DNA of 64,000 bases from Streptomyces sp. NBC_00459 (lineage in GTDB: Bacteria; Actinomycetota; Actinomycetes; Streptomycetales; Streptomycetaceae): NCBI RefSeq assembly GCF_036013955.1, contig NZ_CP107903.1, forward strand, positions 9,176,001 through 9,240,000, written 5' to 3'. This document shows positions 49,354 to 57,328 of the stretch, piece by piece. Numbering within the stretch: the stretch's first letter is position 1; each line of letters begins with the position of its first letter. A program made the position numbers and the translations under genes. Below the pieces are notes generated by a model. That model worked only from the letters and a program-made list of their open reading frames with translations. It did not search any database and was not told where the DNA came from.

Positions 49354-51023
49354 GACTGCTCCAGATACCGGTGTACGAGCATCACGGCCATGGCTCCCTC
49401 TCCGACGGCGGACGCGACCCGCTTGGCGGACTCCGCGCGCGCGTCCCCGGCGACGAACACGCCGGGGATGTTGGTCTCCAGGTGGTACGGCGGCCGGTCC
49501 AGCTCCCAGTCCGCCGGTGGCCGCCCGTCGGCGGTCATATCGGGCCCGGCGAGGATGAACCCGCGCTCGTCGCGCAGTACCGTGCCGTCCAGCCAGTCGG
49601 TCAGCGGGGCCGCGCCGATGAACACGAACAGCCACTGCGCGTCGACCAGTTCGGTCTGCCCGCTCGCCGTGTCGCGCAACGTCAGCTGCTCCAGGTGGTC
49701 GCCGCCGTGCGCGGCCTCGACGACCGTGCCGGCCCGCACCGAGATGTTCGGCGACTCGGCGATCTGCTGGATCAGGTAGTGCGACATCGACGCGGTGAGG
49801 TCCGCTCCGCGCACCAGCAGCGTGACCGACTTGGCCCCCCTGGACAGGTACATCGCCGCCTGCCCGGCCGAGTTGGCGCCGCCGACGATGTACACGTCGT
49901 GGCCCTGGCAGGAGGCGGCCTCGGTCAGTGCCGACCCGTAGAACACCCCGCAGCCCGACAGATCGGTCACGCCCGGCGCCTCCAGCTGCCGGTACGACAC
50001 CCCGGTCGCCAGGATCACGCTGTGCGCGGCGATCGCCGACCCGTCCGAGAACCGCACGAGCCGCGCCGCGCCGCTCACCTCCAGGCCGGTGACCTCGCGC
50101 GCGGAGAGGATCTCGGCGCCGAACTTCGTGGCCTGGCGTCGCGCCCGGTCGGTGAGCTGGCCGCCGGAAACCCCGTCCGGGAAGCCCAGATAGTTCTCGA
50201 TCCGCGAACTCTGCCCGGCCTGTCCGCCGGTCGCCGACCGTTCCACCAGCACCGTCCGAAGCCCCTCCGAGGCCCCGTACACGGCCGCGCCCAGCCCGGC
50301 CGGGCCGCCGCCGATGACGACGAGGTCGTAGAAGTCGGCCGTCGGCGTGGTGGCCAGCCCCACCTGCGCGGCCAGCTCGGGCACCTCCGGCTCGACGAGC
50401 GCCGTACCGTCCGCCGTGATCACCACCGGCAGCCGCTGCCCGTCCTGGCCGCAGGCCGCCAGCAGCCGCTGCCCCTCGGGTTCCTCGGTGGAGTACCAGC
50501 GGTACGGCACCTGGTTGCGGGCCAGGAACTCCCGTATGTCCGACGAGCGGGCCGACCACCGGTGACCGACCACCTTGGTGCTCGGCACGGGCCGGTGGTC
50601 ACTGCACCGCCAGGCCTCCAGGAGATCGTCGAGCACCGGGTAGAGCTTCTCCTCCGGCGGATCCCAGGGCTTGAGGAGGTAGTGGTCGAGGTCGACGACG
50701 TTGATCGCGTCGATCGCCGCGTTGGTGTCCGCGTACGCGGTGAGCAGCACACGCCGCGCGCCCGGATAGACGTCCAGGGCCTGTTCGAGGAACTCGATGC
50801 CGTTCATCTGCGGCATCCGGTAGTCGGCCAGGATCACCGCCACCGGATCACCGCGCAGCTTCAGCTCCCGCAGCGCGTCCAGCGCGGACTCGCCTGACTC
50901 CGCGCGCACGATCCGGTACGACTCGCCGTAGCGCCGCCGCAGGTCACGGGCGACGGCCCGGGACACCCCGGGATCGTCGTCCACGGTCATGATTACACCT
51001 ACGGTAGACCTCTCAGGTGCCAT
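49350..51023 (-). CDS. Response regulator fused to a thioredoxin-reductase-like flavoprotein lacking CxxC
   Basis: A 557-aa fusion. Residues 10-130 are a receiver domain (VIMTVDDDPGVSRAVARDL, phospho-Asp in AVILADYRMPQMNG, Lys in HYLLKPWDPPEEKLY). A thioredoxin-like segment follows (residues 165-230). From 240 on is a TrxR-fold flavoprotein: FAD loop VVIGGGPAGLGAAVYGASEG, NADPH loop VYIVGGANSAGQAAMYLSRGAK and final FAD motif NIPGVFVAGDARAESAKRVASAVGEGAMAV. At the usual CATC position the sequence is GCGVFYGSALTEAASC, so the redox-active CxxC is missing. Start at 51023 keeps the first receiver strand; no strong ribosome site is seen. First gene of the three-gene operon. Confidence 0.92.
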   Translation of the reverse strand: MAPERSTVGVIMTVDDDPGVSRAVARDLRRRYGESYRIVRAESGESALDALRELKLRGDPVAVILADYRMPQMNGIEFLEQALDVYPGARRVLLTAYADTNAAIDAINVVDLDHYLLKPWDPPEEKLYPVLDDLLEAWRCSDHRPVPSTKVVGHRWSARSSDIREFLARNQVPYRWYSTEEPEGQRLLAACGQDGQRLPVVITADGTALVEPEVPELAAQVGLATTPTADFYDLVVIGGGPAGLGAAVYGASEGLRTVLVERSATGGQAGQSSRIENYLGFPDGVSGGQLTDRARRQATKFGAEILSAREVTGLEVSGAARLVRFSDGSAIAAHSVILATGVSYRQLEAPGVTDLSGCGVFYGSALTEAASCQGHDVYIVGGANSAGQAAMYLSRGAKSVTLLVRGADLTASMSHYLIQQIAESPNISVRAGTVVEAAHGGDHLEQLTLRDTASGQTELVDAQWLFVFIGAAPLTDWLDGTVLRDERGFILAGPDMTADGRPPADWELDRPPYHLETNIPGVFVAGDARAESAKRVASAVGEGAMAVMLVHRYLEQS

Positions 51024-51072
51024 GGAACGACCGTACGTGACGGGGAGGGGCCATGGCGACGGCAACCGTGAT

Positions 51073-51280
51073 CCGGGCAGCACGTGAGTACCTGCGGGTG
51101 GGCGACCACGAGAGCCACCAGCGCCCCTGATCCAGCTACCACGCCGAAGGCGGGCTTGACCAGGTCGAACAGGGTCGACGCGCTGAGCTGCCGCTCGGGC
51201 TTGAGGGATCGGGCGCCCAGCAGGTCCCAGCCGATGAAGAAGGCCGCGGCGGCTACGGTTTTGGCGGCGGTGAAGGTCAT
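51073..51280 (-). pseudogene. Remnant of pentapeptide-repeat protein N-terminus
   Basis: The frame from 51280 reads MTFTAAKTVAAAAFFIGWDLLGARSLKPERQLSASTLFDLVKPAFGVVAGSGALVALVVA, which resembles the two-helix membrane N-terminus of Streptomyces pentapeptide-repeat proteins (normally continuing VVAYRRQR...). Here it diverges after VVA (HPQVLTCCPDHG) and runs into the upstream end of the response-regulator gene; no pentapeptide repeats remain. The rest of the 51024-51696 gap shows no gene. Confidence 0.45.
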
Positions 51281-51565
51281 CGTGAGGGCAGTGCCGACCG
51301 GCCACAGACGAGAGGGCGGACCTGGCAGCTGCTGCCGTGATCGGGAGTGCTCCTGCGGCAGTCGGCCATGCCGGCGGGAGAGTTGCCTCCTCCCAGATCG
51401 TGAGCGGCTACGTCTGCCACAGGAACCACCCCGCACCGGGCAGTACGAGCAGGGCAAGAAGGCCGACAACCCCGCAACGGCCCCTGTCCTCGCCGGTGTG
51501 ACGTGCTTTGTGCAAGGGTCGCGGCCTCGATAGTGAGAGTTCGTTCGAACAGCCGTTAAGCAGGG

Positions 51566-51592
51566 CCCTAACCATTACCAATGGCTAGGGCT
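51566..51592. repeat. 12-bp imperfect inverted repeat
   Basis: GCCCTAACCATT and AATGGCTAGGGC form a 12-bp stem (one G-T type mismatch) around a 3-nt loop, 105 bp past the stop of the RTX-like gene. It could be a terminator for that gene or the end of a lost mobile element; no T-run follows. Confidence 0.4.
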
Positions 51593-51696
51593 GGGGAACC
51601 GGCGGCCGCACCGCGGACTGCAATCGACCCAGTCAGGAGCGTCTCAGGTCGTAGGTGGCGGCGCATGCCGTGGCCGGGAACGGCCGGGTCTTTCTG

Positions 51697-52566
51697 CTAG
51701 TTCTGATACACCTTGTCGTTGCCGGGGCCGCCCGAGAGCCTGTCGTTGCCCGGACCGCCGTGCAGGACGTCGTTGCCGCTGTTGCCCCACAGGACGTCGT
51801 TGCCCCGGTCGCCGTACAGGCGGTCGTTGCCCCTGCCACCGTAGAGGTTGTCGGCGCCTGAATTTCCGTGCAGGACGTCGTTGCCGTCGCCGCCGTCCAC
51901 GCGGCTGCTGTCGGCGTCGCCGGTGAGCGAGTCGTTGCCGGCGTCGCCGTAGCACGCGGAGCACCCGGTCAGGACGTCGTTCCCGGCTCCGCCGCGCGCT
52001 CCGTTGCCCCGCTGCTCGCCCCCGCCGACGGTGCGGTCGTTGCCGTCCTGGCCGTAGAGCTCGGTCTGGCTGTTGCCCACCAGCACGTCGTTGCCCTTGC
52101 CGCCGTAGATCGTGCTGTACGCGTAGTTGTCGGCGGCGATCGACACGGTGTCGTTGCCGTTGCCCAGGTCGATGTAGTAGTCGTCGGTGAAGTCGGTGCC
52201 CACCGGGACGTGGACCGCGCAGCGGGCGACCGTGCGGTCGGTCGCCGACGGGTACACGCACTCGTAGTTTTCGGCCGCACTGCTGTCGATGGTGATGGGC
52301 GCGCGGTCGCGGAAGGTGAGGATGTAGTAGGCGTCGTTCCCATCGTCGCGGCTCTCGAACTTCATCGACACCGTCAGCCGATTAGTCTGACCGGCCTCGT
52401 CCTTGAACCAGAGGTCGCGCTCGCCGTGGCGCGCGACGTCGCGCAGCGTACCCGCGTCCGGAGTGGCCGCCTGGACGGCGGGAGCCGTGAGCGCGGCTGC
52501 GCCCAGGACAAGGGTGAGAGTGAGGGCGGTGGTTGTCGCGGTGGCGATCCTTCTCCGTGTACGCAT
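51697..52566 (-). CDS. Secreted RTX-like calcium-binding protein
   Basis: A 289-aa exported protein. The signal peptide (RRRIATATTTALTLTLVLGAAALTAPAVQAA) is followed by a beta-rich domain of about 100 residues with two Cys (YECVYPSATDRTVARCAVHV). The C-terminal half consists of about ten GGxGNDxLxG-type nonapeptides (YGGKGNDVLVG, GGAGNDVLTG, YGGRGNDRLYG, HGGPGNDRLSG), which form Ca-binding parallel beta-roll turns. Ca-dependent folding after secretion is expected; there is no enzymatic domain. It is flanked by gene remnants, yet its own frame is intact. Confidence 0.9.
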   Translation of the reverse strand: MRTRRRIATATTTALTLTLVLGAAALTAPAVQAATPDAGTLRDVARHGERDLWFKDEAGQTNRLTVSMKFESRDDGNDAYYILTFRDRAPITIDSSAAENYECVYPSATDRTVARCAVHVPVGTDFTDDYYIDLGNGNDTVSIAADNYAYSTIYGGKGNDVLVGNSQTELYGQDGNDRTVGGGEQRGNGARGGAGNDVLTGCSACYGDAGNDSLTGDADSSRVDGGDGNDVLHGNSGADNLYGGRGNDRLYGDRGNDVLWGNSGNDVLHGGPGNDRLSGGPGNDKVYQN

Positions 52567-52691
52567 GCCGAGCAGCCCCTTCGCGGGAGTGGTGCCGTGG
52601 GTTTCTGATTACCCGTTAGACAGCGCACCCGGGGCTGAGGTTGTACGCCGGAGCGAACCGGCGCCGCCCTGGTCGAGCTGGATCGCGCTGA

Positions 52692-53166
52692 TCACCCTGC
52701 ACGGCAGGGTCTTGGCGTGCCCAAGGACCCTGCCTGCGGCCTGGCCCGCCCGGGCTTCGTCACCGTCGCGGTGCGCGCCCCGCGGCCGACCGCCCGCGGA
52801 TGCATGGCCAGCAGCGTCTCGCCGCTCGCGTCCGGAGCGGTGGAGTGCAGCATGACCTGTGACTTCGGCGGCCGGATCTCCACCAGCTGGCGCGGGCGGA
52901 CGCGGCGGGCGGGCACCGAGTAGAGATTGCCGCCGAAGGCGACCAGGCAGTCCTTGCCGACTGGCCGCAGGTGCCGCTCGGCCACCAGATACGGAGTCGG
53001 CGGCAGCGGTTTGAGGGCCGCGTGCTCACGGACCGCCCGCTCGCCGATGACCTCCCGGTGCGTCTTGTGGATCTGCGACCGCCGCCGGGGCACTCACGCC
53101 GTGAACGCGGCGTCCATCTCCTCGACGGAGGAGGCATACGCCTGCAAAATCTCCCCGAACACCCTC
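52692..53166 (-). pseudogene. IS21-family transposase (istA) remnant
   Basis: The frame reads FGEILQAYASSVEEMDAAFTA, then TGA at 53096-53094, then VPRRRSQIHKTHREVIGERAVREHAALKPLPPTPYLVAERHLRPVGKDCLVAFGGNLYSVPARRVRPRQLVEIRPPKSQVMLHS. The second part matches the C-terminal beta domain of IS21 IstA transposases. The stop codon is probably a W to opal change, the catalytic DDE core is missing, and no istB or terminal repeats are visible. It is a dead fragment. Confidence 0.75.
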
Positions 53167-53237
53167 TAACAACGGCTAACACAATGAATGCCACACCTCT
53201 TGACGCCTGCCCTGGATGGCGGTGGGAACGTCCGGGG

Positions 53238-53762
53238 TCACCTTCGGAGGTGCACGGTAACCACCCTGGCAATCGCAAGGCCGTAACCGATGGTAGGGAC
53301 AAGGCTGACAAGGAAAAGTAGTCCGCCGGGGAACATCAACTTCGCCCAGCCGAGTTGGCTGGGGAATAAGGCATGCCCGGGTCGTGCCGCATCGTAGAGC
53401 ACGGTGACGCGATCGCCGGTCGAAAGACCGTCCGGGGCTTGGATGACGTCGTCGATCGACGCCTGGATGCCATGGGCGCCAGTCAGGTTGACGGTGATGA
53501 AGGAGGGGTGTTGTTTGGGCTGCAGTTTGGCGTAGTCGGCTTCGACCACTACGGCTGGAATCTTTTCGGCGTCATCGAAGTGCAGTCGTGCAGCCCCGTT
53601 GTCCAAGCCGAAGAAGAAACCCAAGGTGGCGAAGAGTAATCCGAGTACCAGGCCCAGCGTGTATCCCAGGGCTCTGCGGATTCTCTCGCCGTCTTGAGGT
53701 CTGTAGACCCGTCCGCGGCCTACGCCGATGATCGTGTCGTTCTGTCGACCGCCTCGCGCCAT
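53238..53762 (-). CDS. DUF3592 domain membrane protein
   Basis: A 174-aa protein with two transmembrane helices (ALGYTLGLVLGLLFATLGFFFGL and MFPGGLLFLVSLVPTIGYGLAIARVV) flanking an extracytoplasmic DUF3592 domain (IPAVVVEADYAKLQPKQHPSFITVNLTGAHGIQASIDDVIQAPDGLSTGDRVTVLYDAARPGHALFPSQL). The DRVTVLYDAARP block is the family hallmark. Function unknown. ATG at 53762 follows GGGGGGAG. Base composition is lower in GC than its neighbours, in keeping with the surrounding accessory region. Confidence 0.85.
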   Translation of the reverse strand: MARGGRQNDTIIGVGRGRVYRPQDGERIRRALGYTLGLVLGLLFATLGFFFGLDNGAARLHFDDAEKIPAVVVEADYAKLQPKQHPSFITVNLTGAHGIQASIDDVIQAPDGLSTGDRVTVLYDAARPGHALFPSQLGWAKLMFPGGLLFLVSLVPTIGYGLAIARVVTVHLRR

Positions 53763-53910
53763 GGCTCCCCCCGCCACCGAGTCACTTCATTGTCCTGCCT
53801 GGCAGGCCCAACGACCCCAACTGCCTGACTCGCCGGCTGTCGTCGTCCGCACTGCCGCTACGAGCGCAAAGCTGAGCGCTTCCTCGCCTTCACGAGCATC
53901 GCTCGCACGC

Positions 53911-54258
53911 TCATCTGTTACCGGTGGCTCGCCAGTTGATGTGGGCCCGCAGCAGATTCACCGCCAGCTAGTGTCCGTACTGGGCGGCCATGTCCAGCGG
54001 TGTACAACCGTCTGGATCCGCGAGCTCCGGGTCAGCGCCGAAGGCCAGCAGTACAGCAGTGATGTGAACCGTCAGCGGCTCACCACCCTGCAGGGAGCTG
54101 TCGCCCTCGGCATCGATGGCGTGCGTCAGCAGCGTCATGTTGCCGAAGACCTCGTCGGGATCGGCACCGTCGGCCAGTAACCGGGCCAGAGCCTCCGCAT
54201 TGTCGTGCTCGACCGCATCATGGGCAGGCGTCCAGTAGTCACTCACCAAGGCATTCAA
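53911..54258 (-). pseudogene. Ankyrin-repeat gene truncated by an amber codon
   Basis: The 96-aa open part (53968-54258) encodes ankyrin repeats: YWTPAHDAVEHDNAEALARLLADGADPDEV and LLAFGADPELADPDGCTPLDMAAQYGH. TAG at 53970-53968 follows, but the same frame continues LAVNLLRAHINWRATGNR to a TGA at 53913-53911. AAQYGH-E-LAVNLLRAH is the expected ankyrin continuation, so a single GAG to TAG change has removed the last 18 residues. A shortened protein may still be made. Confidence 0.75.
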
Positions 54259-54461
54259 CCGTCACCGCACACCGTCTGCCAGCGACTATCTCCACTGTCA
54301 ATCACCAATTGAGATGACGTCTTACTCGCTGCCCGCTCCGATCGAGGACCCGGACCGGATTCCCCGTCTGGACATAAGACGGCGAGCGCGACCGGGCGGC
54401 ACCCTCCACGAGTATCAACATGCCGCCTGAGCAGCGTGGAGGAGGTATTCGGCAAGCGCAG

Positions 54462-54605
54462 CGCTGGACCTCATCTGGCGGCGGCCGGCTGGAGGATCGT
54501 CTGCACGAGCACTTTGCTGCAAGAGCCCTGGGTCGTGAGTGGTTCGATTTCCGGGATCCTGCAGATCCCGTCCAGATGATTGCCCAAGCAGCGCATGACG
54601 GTCCG
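54462..54605 (+). pseudogene. GIY-YIG (Mug113/T5orf172-like) domain fragment
   Basis: Within the 472-bp gap 54259-54730 the plus-strand frame reads QRWTSSGGGRLEDRLHEHFAARALGREWFDFRDPADPV. The pattern RLEDRLHEHFA...GREWFDF is that of the C-terminal half of GIY-YIG proteins of the Mug113/T5orf172 group. The catalytic GIY and YIG half is absent. The rest of the gap shows nothing I can support. Confidence 0.45.
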
Positions 54606-54730
54606 CGCTGCGTCCGCGGGCCTGTGTCATTCGTCTCCCACCCCGAGCGGTCGGAATCACCGGGTGGTGTCAGCCCGGTGCCGCGCCGCCTTCGCTCCAC
54701 CGTATGTTCGATCGCCCGGCTTCGTTCCGG

Positions 54731-55084
54731 TCAGCTCCTCCGCGCGCCGAGCACGCAGAACTCGTTGCCCTCCGGGTCCTGGAGAGTGGTCCAGGACTGC
54801 TCTCCCTGGCCGATGTCCACGTGGCGCGCCCCGAGGGCCAGCAGGCGGTCGACCTCCGCCCGGTGGTCGTCGGGCCGGAAGTCGAGGTGCAGCCTGTTCT
54901 TGACGGACTTCGCCTCCGGGACCCGTACGAAGAGCAGCCCCGGCACCTGATCCGGCGTCGGACGGATCTCGTACTCCTCGGGGGAGTCGTCGACGACCGC
55001 CCAGCCGAGAGCCTCCGCCCACCAGCGCCCCAGTGCGGCCGGATCAGCCGCGTCCACGATCACTTGTTCCCACTGCAAGGTCAT
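54731..55084 (-). CDS. VOC family protein (glyoxalase-like)
   Basis: A 117-aa single-domain VOC protein: QWEQVIVDAADPAALGRWWAEALGWAVVDDSPEEYEIRPTP, VPEAKSVKNRLHLDFRPDDHRAEVDRLLALGARHVDIGQGEQSWTTLQDPEGNEFCVL. The HLDF and DPEGNEFCVL motifs hold the potential metal ligands. The ATG at 55084 (MTLQWEQVI) is chosen over a more distant in-frame ATG at 55126 because it begins directly at the first strand. It is divergent from the universal stress protein gene. Confidence 0.88.
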   Translation of the reverse strand: MTLQWEQVIVDAADPAALGRWWAEALGWAVVDDSPEEYEIRPTPDQVPGLLFVRVPEAKSVKNRLHLDFRPDDHRAEVDRLLALGARHVDIGQGEQSWTTLQDPEGNEFCVLGARRS

Positions 55085-55143
55085 GGGTACACGGTAGTGA
55101 ACACTGGGCCCGGTATGCATGATCACGACCCGGAGGGAACCGT

Positions 55144-56016
55144 ATGACTCGCCCGATCACGGCAGGGGTGGACGGAACGTCCGAGAGCCACGCGGCGCTG
55201 GCCTGGGCGGCCCGCGAGGCGGTACGGCGTGGCCTCGCGCTGCGTGTGGTGCATGCCTGGCAGCTGGTGCCGGACCAGGCGTTCGGGGCCGGGACCCGTG
55301 AGACCCACGACCAGTGGGTGCGGGACGGTGTGGACGAGGCCGCGCGGAGCGTCGCCGAACGCCATCCGGAGCTGGACCTGACCGTCGACGTGGTCGAGGG
55401 CAACGCGGCGCACGCGCTCGCCGGGGCCGCGGCGCAGGCCGAGATGCTGGTGCTCGGCTCACGTGGGCACGGGGCCGTCGTGGGGTTCCTGCTCGGCTCG
55501 GTCGGGCAGCACGTGATCGCCGAGTCCGAGCGGCCCGTCGTCCTCGTCCGCGCGGAGGACCGCGCCTCCGACGAGGCCGCCGGGCGTGAGGTCGTCGTGG
55601 GGCAGCAGGGCGACCCGGAGGAGAGCGGGCCGGCCCTGCGGTTCGCGTTCGAGGCCGCGGCGGCTCGTGGCGCGATCGTTCGCGTCGTACGGGCCTGGAG
55701 CCTGCCGCCGGTGTTCGCGTACAGCCCGGGTTCGCTGAAGCTCCTCGACGAGGCCGGGGGCATGGAACCGTACGAGAAGAACGCGCTCGCCGCCGCCCTG
55801 GAACCGTGGCGTGAGCGCTTCCCCGAGGTGGCGGTCACCCAGCACGTGGAGATGGGCAGCGCGGGGGAGGTGCTGCTCTCCGTGGCCTCCCGGGCGCAGC
55901 TCCTGGTCGTCGGGCGGCGCGCCCACCGCTCGGCCGTGGGCGCGCGGATCGGCTCGGTCGCCCACGGCGTACTGCACCACGCGCACTGCCCGGTGGCCGT
56001 CGTCCCGCACGAGTGA
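55144..56016 (+). CDS. Universal stress protein, two UspA domains
   Basis: A 290-aa tandem UspA protein. Domain 1 (residues 3-140) begins RPITAGVDGTSESHAALAWAAREAV and has the ATP-binding G-2X-G-9X-GS motif in VLGSRGHGAVVGFLLGSVGQHV. Domain 2 (148-290) begins REVVVGQQGDPEESGPALRFAFEAAAARG and ends VVGRRAHRSAVGARIGSVAHGVLHHAHCPVAVVPHE. Such proteins are typically induced by hypoxia or stationary phase in actinomycetes. It ends one base from the convergent DUF4032 gene. Confidence 0.93.
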   Translation: MTRPITAGVDGTSESHAALAWAAREAVRRGLALRVVHAWQLVPDQAFGAGTRETHDQWVRDGVDEAARSVAERHPELDLTVDVVEGNAAHALAGAAAQAEMLVLGSRGHGAVVGFLLGSVGQHVIAESERPVVLVRAEDRASDEAAGREVVVGQQGDPEESGPALRFAFEAAAARGAIVRVVRAWSLPPVFAYSPGSLKLLDEAGGMEPYEKNALAAALEPWRERFPEVAVTQHVEMGSAGEVLLSVASRAQLLVVGRRAHRSAVGARIGSVAHGVLHHAHCPVAVVPHE

Positions 56017-56017
56017 C

Positions 56018-57274
56018 TCAGACGGGCGGCGCCGCTGTCTCCTCGTCCGTCGGCAGCGGCAGCGCCTGGCGGGCCTTGGGCAGGATGTTGACGATGTAGT
56101 CCTTGACCGCCGTGTCCAGGCCGATGTCGTGCTGCGCCCGCTCGGAGAGGAACCAGCGGTGCTCCAGGAGCTGGTGGTAGATCTCGGCGGGATCCACGTT
56201 CCCGCGCAGTTCGCGGGGCACCTCCCGCACGGTCGGCCGGAACACCTCCCGCACCCAGCGGTGCGCGAGCACCTCCGGGCTGGCGCCGAGGGGATCGCCC
56301 GGCTCGTAGTCGTCCTGGGTGGCCATCCAGCTCTCCAGGTCGCCGAGGAGGCGCCGCGCCTGGTTCTCCTCGGTGTCGAGCCCGGTCAGCCGCAGCAGCT
56401 GCCGCTGATGGTGGCCGGCGTCGACGACCTTCGGTACGAAGGTCACCGTGTCGCCGTTCGAGGAGTGCTCGATCTGCATCTCGGCCACGTCGAAACCGAG
56501 CTCGTTGAGACGCCGGATGCGGCGCTCGATGTAGTGGTACTTGCCCGCCGGATAGACGGAGGTGCGGGTCAGCTCCTGCCACAGCCGCTGGTAGCGGGCG
56601 CAGATCTCCATACCGAACTCGATCGGGTCCACGGAGGGGTGCAGCGCCCCGGACGCCTCCAGGTCCAGCAGCTCCCCGCTGATGTTGACGCGGGCGAGGT
56701 CCAGGTCGTACTCGCGCTGGCCGTCGCTGAGCTGCGGATGCAGATCGCCCGTCTCGGCGTCGACCAGGTAGGCGGCGTACGCGCCCGCGTCACGCCGGAA
56801 GAGGGTGTTGGACAGGGAGCAGTCGCCCCAGGCGAACCCGGCGAGGTGGAGCCGGACCAGCAGGACGGCCAGCGCGTCCATCAGCCGGTGCATGGTGGCC
56901 GGGCGCATCGTGGTCTCGAACATCGAGCGGTACGGCATGGAGCCGCCGAGGTGCCGGGTGATCAGCACCGGCTCCAGGTGGCCGCCCTCCTCGGTGGCGC
57001 GGCCGGTGACCACGGCCAGGGGGTCGACGGCCGGGATGCCGAGCCGGTCCAGGTCCCGCAGCAGCTCGTACTCGCGCAGGGCGGGGCGTTCCGCCAGCTC
57101 CTTGACGGCGATCACCTCGTCGCCGGCGCGCGCGTAGCGCACGACGTGCCGGGAGATACCGCGCGGCAGCGGCACGAGGTAGCGGTCGGGCCACTCCTCC
57201 AGGGGGAGGTGCCACGGCAGTTCGAGCAGGAGTGCCGGGTGCTCGGGATTGGTGGCGCTGATCTGCAATGCCAT
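56018..57274 (-). CDS. DUF4032 domain protein, kinase-like
   Basis: A 418-aa cytosolic protein. The N-terminal half has kinase-like elements: GDEVIAVKELAERPALREYELLRDL (Lys), FAWGDCSLSNTLFRRDAG (catalytic-loop-like Asp, with Asn) and AAYLVDAETGDL (metal Asp). The C-terminal half is the DUF4032 domain proper, including YHYIERRIRRLNELGFDVAEMQIE and VDPAEIYHQLLEHRWFLSERAQHDIGLDTAVKDYIVNILP. Function unknown, conserved in actinobacteria. Convergent with the universal stress gene. Confidence 0.9.
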   Translation of the reverse strand: MALQISATNPEHPALLLELPWHLPLEEWPDRYLVPLPRGISRHVVRYARAGDEVIAVKELAERPALREYELLRDLDRLGIPAVDPLAVVTGRATEEGGHLEPVLITRHLGGSMPYRSMFETTMRPATMHRLMDALAVLLVRLHLAGFAWGDCSLSNTLFRRDAGAYAAYLVDAETGDLHPQLSDGQREYDLDLARVNISGELLDLEASGALHPSVDPIEFGMEICARYQRLWQELTRTSVYPAGKYHYIERRIRRLNELGFDVAEMQIEHSSNGDTVTFVPKVVDAGHHQRQLLRLTGLDTEENQARRLLGDLESWMATQDDYEPGDPLGASPEVLAHRWVREVFRPTVREVPRELRGNVDPAEIYHQLLEHRWFLSERAQHDIGLDTAVKDYIVNILPKARQALPLPTDEETAAPPV

Positions 57275-57328
57275 GGGTCGACCGTTCTCGTTCCGCTGGT
57301 GATCGTCACCTCACTGTAGAGCGCCGCC

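Noticed and set aside
51084..51533. 149-codon plus-strand frame in the gap after the response-regulator gene
   Set aside because: No ribosome site or domain; antisense to the pentapeptide-protein remnant.
51697..52140. Regular short repeats that might suggest a CRISPR array
   Set aside because: They are degenerate nonapeptide codons of the RTX protein, in frame, without constant spacers.
51868..52608. Plus-strand 246-codon frame rich in Val repeats
   Set aside because: It mirrors the GGxGNDxLxG repeats of the RTX-like gene on the other strand.
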